Part shown: positions 1 to 5,306 of the stretch, piece by piece
How positions within the stretch are numbered: the first letter of the stretch is position 1
Layout of the letters: each line of letters opens with the position of its first letter
Notes under the pieces: generated by a model
What the model saw: only the letters and a program-made list of their open reading frames with translations
What the model was told of the DNA's origin: nothing
The model's database searches: none
Position numbers and translations under genes: made by a program
DNA from: Bacteroidota bacterium
Lineage (GTDB): Bacteria > Bacteroidota > Bacteroidia > Chitinophagales > Chitinophagaceae
Length of the DNA stretch: 8,205 bases
Reading direction: 5' to 3'
Assembly (NCBI GenBank): GCA_023429365.1
Contig: JAEYVW010000498.1
Span: forward strand, 1 to 8,205

Positions 1-962
1 CATTCTATGTGTTTGATATCGGTTGGCCCGCACGCTGGGGCGGGATCCTGGTGAATGCGGCAATCCTGTTGTACCTGGTCAACCTGGCACTGAGTATGTC
101 AAAGGCGAAGCATGAGAATGTACAATCAGTGTTTGTTTTTACGGCAGCCTGCTGGTTATTGGTGACCACCGTATTGGGTTTATTGCTGGTGTATAATTTC
201 TCTTTCCTGTTCCTACCGAAAGATTCTTTACACTATTTGCCATTGCATGCTCACCTGGGAATCGTTGGCTGGTTCTTGTTGCTGATCGTAGGTGTAGGGT
301 CGAGACTGATTCCTATGTTTATGATTTCAAAGTATGAAAACACAAAATTGCTTTGGTGGATCTATACCTGCATCAATGCCGGACTGGGTGGCTTTTTCGT
401 CGGTTTTATTTTCTTCCGTTCGCCCGTTTTTCTTTTACCCGTGCTATTGGTGCTAATGGGGCTGATCCTTTTCGCCGTTTATATTATACGATCGTTTCAA
501 CAGCGGATACGCAGGAAGATTGATAAGCCGATGAAAACTTCTTTACTATCTGTTTTAATGATCACTTTACCATTGATCGTATTGATGGCTATATTGTTTT
601 ATTCCTGGGCATCGAATACAAATGCCAGGCTTATCCTCAGCTATGGATTCACCATCTTTTTTGGGTGGCTGACCGCCATCATCCTGGGCATGACATTTAA
701 GACATTGCCATTTATAGCCTGGAATAAAGTTTACCTACACAGATCAGGCTTAGGAAAGACACCAGATCCCAAGGACCTGTTTAATGCAAAAATTTTTGCG
801 GTCATGATATTGATCTATCTGATAGGATTTTTGTTATTTCTTGGCGGTATCTTATTTTCAAATGAACTGGCATTAAAGTCGGCAGCCATACTGTTGTTGG
901 GTGCAGCCGTTTTATACAATTTTAACGTCTGTAAGATGGTTGCGCATAAACCCGCTTCGTGA
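1..962 (+). CDS. Multi-pass membrane protein, possibly heme-copper-oxidase/NnrS-like (5' truncated)
   Basis: The reading frame is open to the left edge (in frame from base 3), so the GTG at 9 is probably internal and the N-terminus lies outside the window. Counting from that GTG, 317 residues are visible with about nine hydrophobic segments (roughly 11-30, 41-65, 82-102, 114-135, 139-161, 178-199, 208-230, 260-283, 288-305). The striking motif is LHAHLGIVGWF at 79-89: a His-x-His at the start of a membrane helix followed by G-x-x-GWF, which recalls heme-ligand helices of heme-copper oxidase subunit I or NnrS-type proteins. A second conserved-looking stretch, FFGWLTAIILGMTFKTLPF, is at 217-235. 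No CuB histidine pair or HxxxY motif is visible, so it is not a normal oxidase subunit. It is translationally coupled to a DUF59 gene and an Rrf2 regulator, suggesting a role in oxygen, NO or Fe-S stress. Coding status is secure; function is inference. Confidence 0.85.
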   Translation, partial: FYVFDIGWPARWGGILVNAAILLYLVNLALSMSKAKHENVQSVFVFTAACWLLVTTVLGLLLVYNFSFLFLPKDSLHYLPLHAHLGIVGWFLLLIVGVGSRLIPMFMISKYENTKLLWWIYTCINAGLGGFFVGFIFFRSPVFLLPVLLVLMGLILFAVYIIRSFQQRIRRKIDKPMKTSLLSVLMITLPLIVLMAILFYSWASNTNARLILSYGFTIFFGWLTAIILGMTFKTLPFIAWNKVYLHRSGLGKTPDPKDLFNAKIFAVMILIYLIGFLLFLGGILFSNELALKSAAILLLGAAVLYNFNVCKMVAHKPAS

Positions 963-1288
963 TGGAAGAAGTAATTACAAATAATAGGGAGAAATGTATT
1001 TGGGCTTTAAAAGCGCTTCGGCAGGTGAATGATCCGGAGATAGGGTTGAACATTGTGGATCTTGGGTTGGTCTACCAGGTGGATTTTGATGAGAGCGACC
1101 AGAAGATCTACCTGCAAATGACCTTGACGACACAATTTTGTCCTATGGGGAATTCGATACTGGAGGCAGCAGGCTTAGCCCTTGGACAGGCTTTCCCTGG
1201 GTATGAAGTTGAAGTATCGCTTACATTTGAGCCTCATTGGACCTCGGAAAGAATATCGACGGAAGGAAAGATTTTTCTAAACAGATAA
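962..1288 (+). CDS. DUF59 / MIP18-family metal-sulfur cluster assembly factor
   Basis: A 108-residue soluble protein of the family that includes SufT, PaaD and MIP18, which help build or deliver Fe-S clusters to target proteins. The family signature DPEIGLNIVDLGLVY is at residues 24-38, followed by the MTLTT strand and a single conserved Cys in the CPMG turn (Cys60), then a C-terminal F-x-P-x-W segment (89-93). The length is typical for a stand-alone single-domain member. I chose the ATG at 962, which overlaps the stop of the preceding gene (TGATG), indicating translational coupling; a GTG one codon earlier (959) is possible. The next gene, an Rrf2 regulator, starts 2 nt after the stop. Family assignment is strong. 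The exact client is unknown; the adjacent Fe-S-type regulator or hemN could be candidates, but this is inference. Confidence 0.9.
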   Translation: MEEVITNNREKCIWALKALRQVNDPEIGLNIVDLGLVYQVDFDESDQKIYLQMTLTTQFCPMGNSILEAAGLALGQAFPGYEVEVSLTFEPHWTSERISTEGKIFLNR

Positions 1289-1290
1289 AT

Positions 1291-1722
1291 ATGTTAAGCT
1301 TAACCTGTAAAACAGCCGTGAAGGCGGTGATATACCTGGCCTCAAAATATGAATCTGGTACCAATGCCGGAATAAAAGAGGTGGCTGCCGCGATAAATGG
1401 AAATGAGCATACAGTGGGCAAACTGCTACAAAACCTTGTAAGGGAAGGTGTGATCAATAGCGTGAAAGGGCCTTCGGGTGGGTTTTATATTTCAAAGGAG
1501 CAGCTGCGTAAACCCATTATCTCTATAATTGACGCCATTGATGGGCGGAATGTGTTCAGGGAATGCGGGCTTGGGCTCAGTAAATGTTCGGCTACACATC
1601 CATGTCCTATACACCATGAATACAAGATTGGACGCGATCATATCGAAAAAGTATTCTCTCAAAAAAGGATCATCGATCTTTGCGAACCGGTAAGTAAGGG
1701 TTTTGCTTACCTATACGGCTGA
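1291..1722 (+). CDS. Rrf2-family transcriptional regulator, IscR/NsrR-like, probable Fe-S sensor
   Basis: A 143-residue winged-helix regulator. The N-terminus MLSLTCKTAVKAVIYLA is the usual Rrf2 opening; the DNA-binding region covers about 25-66 with the recognition stretch NEHTVGKLLQNLV (38-50) and the wing GPSGGFY (60-66). A C-terminal cluster motif follows: Cys92-x6-Cys99-x5-Cys105-x2-His108. This resembles E. coli IscR (Cys92, Cys98, Cys104, His107), so an Fe-S cluster is likely. An open frame extends to an ATG at 1237, but that overlaps the DUF59 gene by 52 nt and adds 18 residues absent from the family; the ATG at 1291, 2 nt after the DUF59 stop, is preferred. It probably senses iron-sulfur status, NO or redox state and may regulate its own operon and nearby respiratory genes. 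Which signal it reads cannot be decided from sequence. Confidence 0.93.
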   Translation: MLSLTCKTAVKAVIYLASKYESGTNAGIKEVAAAINGNEHTVGKLLQNLVREGVINSVKGPSGGFYISKEQLRKPIISIIDAIDGRNVFRECGLGLSKCSATHPCPIHHEYKIGRDHIEKVFSQKRIIDLCEPVSKGFAYLYG

Positions 1723-1769
1723 GATACTGCCCTGGTGGATTTCTGCCTGACAACGCGCAGGTGGGCGGA

Positions 1770-1812
1770 TGATTTCTTTCACACGCATTACTTAAGTTTA
1801 TTTTTAGATTTG
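1770..1812 (+). promoter_or_regulatory. Candidate promoter of the CoA-transferase gene with Crp/Fnr-like half-sites
   Basis: TAGATTTG at 1805-1812 fits the Bacteroidota -7 consensus TAnnTTTG, 25 nt before the ATG at 1838. I see no convincing TTTG -33 box. Upstream, TGA-TTTCTT-TCA at 1770-1781 has the TGA-N6-TCA spacing of Crp/Fnr-superfamily operators; its right half reads TCACA. Its centre would be about 40 nt upstream of the expected start of transcription, a position used by class II activators. The -7 box is a reasonable call; the operator is speculative because short spaced triplets occur by chance. Confidence 0.4.
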
Positions 1813-1837
1813 CAGCTCATATCAACAAAAAGAAATT

Positions 1838-3115
1838 ATGAGCGAACGGCATTTTATTTCACCCACCGAGGCGGTGAAATGTGTTAAATCAGGTGATCGG
1901 GTATTCATTCACGGCGGCGCGGCTACTCCTGTGCATTTGGTGCAGGCCTTGCAGGACCGTTATGCTGAGCTGAGTAATGTGGAACTGGTAAGTATCACCA
2001 ATATGGGTAAGATCGATTTCGACAAGCCCGAATACCGGAAAAGCTTTTTCTTTAATTCGCTGTTTGTATCAGCAAATACCCGTTCGGTAGCCAATAGCAA
2101 TGATGGCGATTATGTTCCCATATTTCTAAGTGAGATACCGTTATTATTCCGGCGAAATATACTTTCCATAGATGTGGCACTGATCCAGGTTTCGCCACCC
2201 GATCCCCATGGTTACTGTTCTTTGGGGACCTCGGTCGATATTGCCCGGGCAGCTGTAGACACGGCCAGGATCATCATAGCGCAGGTAAATCCGAGGATGC
2301 CGCGTACCCATGGTGATGGTTTTCTTCATGTTCGCGAGATCGATTATCTCGTCGCGGAGGAAGCTGAACTACCCGAAGTAGATTATTCCGTAAAAATAAG
2401 TGATGCCACCAGGCAGATCGGGAAAAACGTAGCATCCATTATTGAGGACGGTGCTACGCTGCAAATCGGTATCGGTAGTATACCCGACCAGGTATTACAA
2501 AACCTGACGGGTCACAAGAATCTTGGCATTCATACCGAGATGCTTTCGGATGGTATCATCCCGCTTCTGGAAAAGGGAGTGATCAATAACAGCATGAAAA
2601 AACTCAATGCGGGTATGTCGGTCACAGGATTTATGGTGGGTACCAGGCGGCTTTACGATTTTGTAGATGATAACCCACATATGCGGGTCATGGATATCGC
2701 ATATGTGAATGATACCAGTGTGATCAGGAAGAATCCGGGCGCTACTGCGATCAACAGTGCAATTGAGATCGATCTCACCGGGCAGATATGCGCAGACTCG
2801 ATCGGTACCTACCAATATTCGGGCATTGGCGGACAAATGGATTTTATCCGGGGCGCTTCTTTATCTGATGGCGGTAAGCCAATCATTGCACTTCCTTCGG
2901 TGACTTCAAAAGGCGAATCACGCATCGTCTCTTTTCTGAAACAGGGCGCCGGGGTGGTTACGACACGCGGGCATGTGCACTGGGTAGTGACCGAGTATGG
3001 TATCGTGAACCTGTTTGGAAAAAATTTAAAACAAAGAGGAAAAGCCCTGATCAGCATCGCACACCCCAATCATCACGAAGCCCTGGAGCGGGCGTTTCAC
3101 GAGCGGTTTAAGTGA
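1838..3115 (+). CDS. Acetyl-CoA hydrolase / 4-hydroxybutyrate-type CoA-transferase
   Basis: A 425-residue cytosolic enzyme of the acetyl-CoA hydrolase/transferase family (Cat1, AbfT, butyryl-CoA:acetate CoA-transferase). It moves CoA between acyl groups, typically with acetate or acetyl-CoA as one partner, or hydrolyses acyl-CoA. The N-terminal half (about 1-185) holds ITNMGKIDF (53-61) and the VSPPDPHGYCSLG segment (118-130). The C-terminal half contains GIGSIPDQVL (211-220), GIHTEM (230-235), where Glu234 is the expected catalytic residue forming the glutamyl-CoA thioester, and GIGGQMDF (329-336), the glycine-rich loop of the family. The length matches the usual 420-440. The ATG at 1838 follows an A-rich leader. 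The gene is monocistronic by spacing: 115 nt after the Rrf2 gene and convergent with hemN. Substrate is not readable from sequence; acetate/short-chain acyl exchange or succinyl-CoA:acetate transfer are the main options. Confidence 0.92.
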   Translation: MSERHFISPTEAVKCVKSGDRVFIHGGAATPVHLVQALQDRYAELSNVELVSITNMGKIDFDKPEYRKSFFFNSLFVSANTRSVANSNDGDYVPIFLSEIPLLFRRNILSIDVALIQVSPPDPHGYCSLGTSVDIARAAVDTARIIIAQVNPRMPRTHGDGFLHVREIDYLVAEEAELPEVDYSVKISDATRQIGKNVASIIEDGATLQIGIGSIPDQVLQNLTGHKNLGIHTEMLSDGIIPLLEKGVINNSMKKLNAGMSVTGFMVGTRRLYDFVDDNPHMRVMDIAYVNDTSVIRKNPGATAINSAIEIDLTGQICADSIGTYQYSGIGGQMDFIRGASLSDGGKPIIALPSVTSKGESRIVSFLKQGAGVVTTRGHVHWVVTEYGIVNLFGKNLKQRGKALISIAHPNHHEALERAFHERFK

Positions 3116-3140
3116 TCAATAGTGGAATTAGTAATTAGTG

Positions 3141-3156
3141 ATCATTGCTGTCCGGA
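3141..3156 (+). repeat. Left 16-bp terminal inverted repeat
   Basis: ATCATTGCTGTCCGGA, exact reverse complement of 3418-3433. The repeat could be trimmed to start at ATTGCTGTCCGGA if the outer three bases belong to the target. Confidence 0.75.
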
Positions 3157-3206
3157 GAAAATGCTGCCCTTAGACAAGGAAACAAGAAAATTACTGATTA
3201 AAACGT

Positions 3207-3225
3207 CTTAACGCTAAGGGTTAAG
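3207..3225. repeat. Small inverted repeat CTTAAC-N7-GTTAAG
   Basis: CTTAAC (3207-3212) and GTTAAG (3220-3225) pair with a 7-nt loop, GCTAAGG. AACGCTAAGG-like sequences recur between genes in many Bacteroidota, so this may be a dispersed repeat. It lacks a T-run and is not a convincing terminator. Confidence 0.45.
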
Positions 3226-3247
3226 CGAGAGGCACGGATGACTGGTA

Positions 3248-3293
3248 AAACGGAACTCTGTTCCGTTTCTGCTAGCCGGAACGGAGTTCCGGC
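3248..3293. repeat. Tandem pair of palindromic hairpins (REP-like)
   Basis: Two strong hairpins lie side by side. The first is AAACGGAAC (3248-3256), loop TCT, GTTCCGTTT (3260-3268), a perfect 9-bp stem. The second is GCCGGAAC (3275-3282), loop GGA, GTTCCGGC (3286-3293), a perfect 8-bp stem. Both share a CGGAAC/GTTCCG core and the loops are nearly complementary, so each hairpin is also close to the inverse of the other. They could act as a bidirectional transcription barrier between the convergent genes or be a REP/BIME-type dispersed repeat. No poly-T tract follows either one. Confidence 0.65.
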
Positions 3294-3417
3294 ATCCTTG
3301 GACACCGGCGAAAAAAATGTACACAGGCGCTACGAAAATAAGAAAAAGACCCTGTGAGAATAACAGCCATAAGATGACGCGAAGGTCAAAGCTTTGATAA
3401 TTTCCTAAAAAATTTAT

Positions 3418-3433
3418 TCCGGACAGCAATGAT
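3418..3433 (-). repeat. Right 16-bp terminal inverted repeat
   Basis: TCCGGACAGCAATGAT, exact reverse complement of 3141-3156. Beyond it the similarity continues imperfectly (CTAATTA-like on both sides). Confidence 0.75.
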
Positions 3434-3501
3434 TAGTAATTTGGAATTAAGGTATTTGGTGCCAGTAGTGAATTCTGATTTCGAGGCCGCCCCAATTCCT
3501 A

Positions 3502-3515
3502 ACCCGATAGCGGGT
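3502..3515. repeat. Palindrome ACCCG-ATAG-CGGGT next to the hemN stop
   Basis: ACCCG (3502-3506) and CGGGT (3511-3515) form a 5-bp GC-rich stem with a 4-nt loop, 12 nt past the hemN stop on the minus strand. It could contribute to hemN 3' end formation, but there is no U-tract, and ACCCGATAGCGGGT-like palindromes are also common dispersed repeats in Bacteroidota. Confidence 0.4.
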
Positions 3516-3526
3516 CCCAATTCCAA

Positions 3527-4903
3527 TCAAATAGCCTTACTAAAAGCTTCTCCCTTCAACAAATCAGCATTGCGTTGCAGGTAAAGGTCAAAGGCGCTGC
3601 AGATATTTCGTACGAAGAAATACCCATCGGCTTTTAGTTCCAGATGCTGGTCATCAAAAGTTATCAGATCATCGGCAGCAAACTGCCTGAGTAATGGAAA
3701 GGTATATTGTTCAAGTAAGGGTAGATGCTTGCTATTGAAAACAGTATATCCTTTGCAGGAAATATCTTTTATGTATTTTCTAAAGCCGAGGTCTTCGTCG
3801 TCAAGAAAATGACCTTTCTTGACGGGGAAACGCTGCGAATTAACCGCTTCATAATATTCATGCAGGCTTTTTTCATTTTGTGCGAATGCATTGCCAAGGT
3901 CACTGATCGCCGAAACACCAAGTCCAATCAATAGCCCGCCCGGCTGAGTGGTATAACCCATGAAATTACGATTAAGGCTTCCGTTTTGCCTTGCGATATA
4001 CAAACTATCGTGTGGTAACGCAAAATGGTCCATACCGATATCTGTATACCCATGTTCCATCAGCATTTCTTTGCCCTTCAGGTAAAGCGCGAGCTTTTCT
4101 TCTGCACCTGGCAGATCGTTTTCATCAAACAATCTTTGCCCGCGACTGGTCCATGGCACATGGGCATAACTATAAAACGCGATACGGTCCGGCTTTAACG
4201 TGACTACCTGCTCGATCGTATTTTCCATGCTTTGCAGGGTTTGTTTTGGCAGGCCGTATATAAGGTCAAAGTTTACGGAGCTAAAGCCGACAGCCCGCGC
4301 ATCTTCCACGGCGCGTTGTACATTTTCTACAGGTTGAATGCGGTTGATCAGACGTTGTACCGTGGGATCGAGGTCCTGTACACCGTAGCTGATCCGCCGG
4401 AAGCCGAGAGCATAAAGTGTCGTCAGGTGAAGTCGCGTGGTATTGTTTGGATGCCCCTCAATACTGAATTCATGCACAGGATGTATAATAGCAGTCGTGA
4501 GAAACATTTGTATAAGCTTCCGCAGGTTCCTTGGAGAAAAAAAAGTAGGCGTGCCGCCACCCAGGTGAATCTCCCGGATGATCGGGGTTTGTGTCATCAG
4601 TCTGCGATACAGCTTCCATTCTTTTTCGATGGCAGCGAGGTATTCTTCCTCAACAGAATGGTTTTGGGTTATTTTTTTATTACAACCACAATACGTGCAC
4701 AATGACTCGCAAAACGGCAGGTGTACATAGATGCTAATGCCATCAGAGGCATTACTTCTATTGAATTCCTCAACGAATCGATGTTTCCATGTATCGGCCG
4801 GCAGATCGGTTTTCCAGAACGGCACGGTCGGGTAGCTGGTATACCGCGGAACAGGCTTATTATACTTCCGCACCAGCAGGGGTTTTATCATCACACTATC
4901 CAT
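3527..4903 (-). CDS. hemN: Oxygen-independent coproporphyrinogen III oxidase (HemN)
   Basis: A radical-SAM enzyme that decarboxylates coproporphyrinogen III to protoporphyrinogen IX without oxygen, in the cytosol, for heme synthesis. From the ATG at 4903 it has 458 residues, close to E. coli HemN (457). The N-terminus has KYN...PRYTSYPTVPFW, diagnostic for true HemN rather than HemW. The cluster motif is Cys65-x3-Cys69-x2-Cys72 followed by Cys74; GGGTP is at 115-119; GVQD at 174-177 (HemW has GVQS); and the Glu, Gln, Arg and Asp that bind SAM in E. coli align at about 149, 176, 188 and 213. A C-terminal HemN domain occupies about 340-440. One oddity is EGHPNNTT at 149-156, where E. coli has EVDPR. 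Alternative starts are GTG 4909 and ATG 4891; none has a clear ribosome-binding site. It is divergent from the oxidase operon, which will need its heme. Confidence 0.96.
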   Translation of the reverse strand: MDSVMIKPLLVRKYNKPVPRYTSYPTVPFWKTDLPADTWKHRFVEEFNRSNASDGISIYVHLPFCESLCTYCGCNKKITQNHSVEEEYLAAIEKEWKLYRRLMTQTPIIREIHLGGGTPTFFSPRNLRKLIQMFLTTAIIHPVHEFSIEGHPNNTTRLHLTTLYALGFRRISYGVQDLDPTVQRLINRIQPVENVQRAVEDARAVGFSSVNFDLIYGLPKQTLQSMENTIEQVVTLKPDRIAFYSYAHVPWTSRGQRLFDENDLPGAEEKLALYLKGKEMLMEHGYTDIGMDHFALPHDSLYIARQNGSLNRNFMGYTTQPGGLLIGLGVSAISDLGNAFAQNEKSLHEYYEAVNSQRFPVKKGHFLDDEDLGFRKYIKDISCKGYTVFNSKHLPLLEQYTFPLLRQFAADDLITFDDQHLELKADGYFFVRNICSAFDLYLQRNADLLKGEAFSKAI

Positions 4904-4925
4904 AACCACAAAATTGAATTTTTGA

Positions 4926-4950
4926 AAGTTGGAGAAAACTGATCCAACTT
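4926..4950. promoter_or_regulatory. 25-bp palindrome upstream of hemN, candidate operator
   Basis: AAGTTGGA (4926-4933) and TCCAACTT (4943-4950) are perfect inverse complements separated by 9 nt, beginning 22 nt upstream of the hemN ATG. The overall span resembles operators of dimeric regulators, including Rrf2 proteins such as NsrR (about 23 bp with AAG...CTT outer ends), and a gene for an Rrf2 protein is in this window. It might instead be a leader hairpin in the hemN mRNA. The palindrome is certain; the role is inference. Confidence 0.45.
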
Positions 4951-4994
4951 AAGGGGAAGGAGGATTTTCGTCATGCGGGAGAGGATGCTGGAGC

Positions 4995-5022
4995 AGTCGG
5001 GAGTCGGTAGTCGGGAGCCGGA
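4995..5022 (+). repeat. Four 7-bp tandem repeats (AGTCGGN)
   Basis: Units AGTCGGG, AGTCGGT, AGTCGGG and the diverged AGCCGGA run head to tail over 28 bp. Short 7-bp tandem repeats between genes are prone to copy-number change by replication slippage. No function is evident; distance from both genes argues against direct phase variation of a reading frame. Confidence 0.75.
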
Positions 5023-5048
5023 TTTGTATAAGGAACGAGATTGGTTTT

Positions 5049-5090
5049 CTTGATACTAGATATTGGATACTGGATCTTGGATACTTGATC
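5049..5090 (+). repeat. Six 7-bp tandem repeats (YTNGATM)
   Basis: CTTGATA, CTAGATA, TTGGATA, CTGGATC, TTGGATA and CTTGATC run without gaps over 42 bp. The last four form two copies of a 14-bp double unit. It has the same 7-bp period as the GC-richer block 27 bp upstream but a different sequence. Confidence 0.75.
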
Positions 5091-5124
5091 TATCTATAGG
5101 AAACGATAAAGTATAGGACACTAG

Positions 5125-5145
5125 CCCCTCTCCTTAGGAGAGGGG
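5125..5145. repeat. GC-rich hairpin CCCCTCTCC-TTA-GGAGAGGGG
   Basis: A perfect 9-bp stem (5125-5133 with 5137-5145) around a 3-nt loop, followed by TTGGGGAGAGG. This CCCTCTCC...GGAGAGGGGTTGGGG arrangement recurs between genes in many Bacteroidota (from memory) and is likely a dispersed repeat. It is not followed by a T-run and no plus-strand gene ends upstream, so terminator function is unlikely. Confidence 0.65.
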
Positions 5146-5166
5146 TTGGGGAGAGGCCTGGCTGCC

Positions 5167-5182
5167 CGCCGAAGCTTCAGCG
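5167..5182. repeat. Near-perfect palindrome CGCCGAAGCTTCAGCG
   Basis: An inverted repeat around the palindromic GAAGCTTC core with one C/A mismatch on each arm. It is followed at 5194-5200 by a T-rich stretch, giving a terminator-like look, but there is no upstream plus-strand gene to terminate. With the 5125-5145 hairpin it probably forms one repeat cassette. Confidence 0.5.
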
Positions 5183-5241
5183 AAGGAGGGGTTGTTTTTT
5201 AGGCCATGTGATAGTTTAATGAGCGCCCTCAGGATTTTACC

Positions 5242-5306
5242 TGACAAAAGTCATGGTATTGTCTTACCAATCACATTCCGGGCCCGGTCATCGCTGTATA
5301 CTTTTG
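5242..5306 (+). promoter_or_regulatory. Candidate promoter of the ba3 oxidase operon with Crp/Fnr-like site
   Basis: TACTTTTG at 5299-5306 matches the Bacteroidota -7 box TAnnTTTG, 23 nt before the subunit IIa ATG. The -33 position (ATTCCG, about 5275-5280) is a poor match to TTTG, as expected for an activator-dependent promoter. Upstream, TGAC-AAAA-GTCA (5242-5253) is a perfect palindrome with the TGA-N6-TCA spacing of Crp/Fnr-type operators; its centre would be about 62 nt before the predicted start, a class I activator position. The -7 box is a fair call; the operator is inference. Confidence 0.5.

Larger units (their letters stand above)
3141..3433. mobile_element. MITE-like element or IS remnant bounded by 16-bp perfect inverted repeats
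   Basis: ATCATTGCTGTCCGGA at 3141-3156 is matched exactly in inverse orientation by TCCGGACAGCAATGAT at 3418-3433, giving a 293-bp segment with perfect 16-bp terminal inverted repeats. The direct repeat ATTAGTAATT lies near both outer ends (3127-3136, four bases outside the left end; 3432-3441, overlapping the right end by two), which may be a target duplication blurred by low complexity. No transposase is encoded inside; the interior carries palindromic hairpins. The size and structure fit a non-autonomous miniature inverted-repeat element, or a deleted insertion sequence that kept its ends. The repeats are seen directly; mobility is inference. Confidence 0.5.
3116..3526. other. Convergent intergenic region, repeat-rich, no supported gene
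   Basis: This 411-bp stretch lies between two convergent stops (CoA-transferase and hemN). I find no credible gene: the longest frame, 71 codons on the minus strand (3214-3429), is mostly hydrophobic, is built partly from the palindromes and resembles nothing I know. What it does hold is an inverted-repeat-bounded segment (3141-3433), three internal hairpins, and a small palindrome next to the hemN stop, each listed separately. A 10-bp direct repeat ATTAGTAATT occurs at 3127-3136 and 3432-3441, next to the outer ends of the segment. Confidence 0.7.

Noticed and set aside
1237..1290. Upstream ATG start for the Rrf2 regulator
   Set aside because: It overlaps the DUF59 gene and adds 18 residues; the ATG at 1291 gives the standard family N-terminus.
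1728..1768. Possible terminator after the Rrf2 gene
   Set aside because: Only a weak 4-bp CCTG/CAGG stem can be drawn and there is no T-tract.
3161..3211. 16-codon plus-strand frame preceded by GGAGA
   Set aside because: The Shine-Dalgarno-like bases come from the terminal repeat, and the peptide is too short and featureless to support.
3214..3429. 71-codon minus-strand frame inside the inverted-repeat-bounded region
   Set aside because: It starts in the right terminal repeat and reads through both hairpins, has no recognisable domain, and is better explained as chance reading of repeat DNA.
4232..4705. 157-codon plus-strand frame
   Set aside because: It lies entirely antisense to hemN, whose protein is clearly conserved; the frame has no recognisable features.
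5165..5200. Rho-independent terminator on the plus strand
   Set aside because: The stem is imperfect and no plus-strand gene ends upstream; it looks like part of a dispersed repeat cassette.
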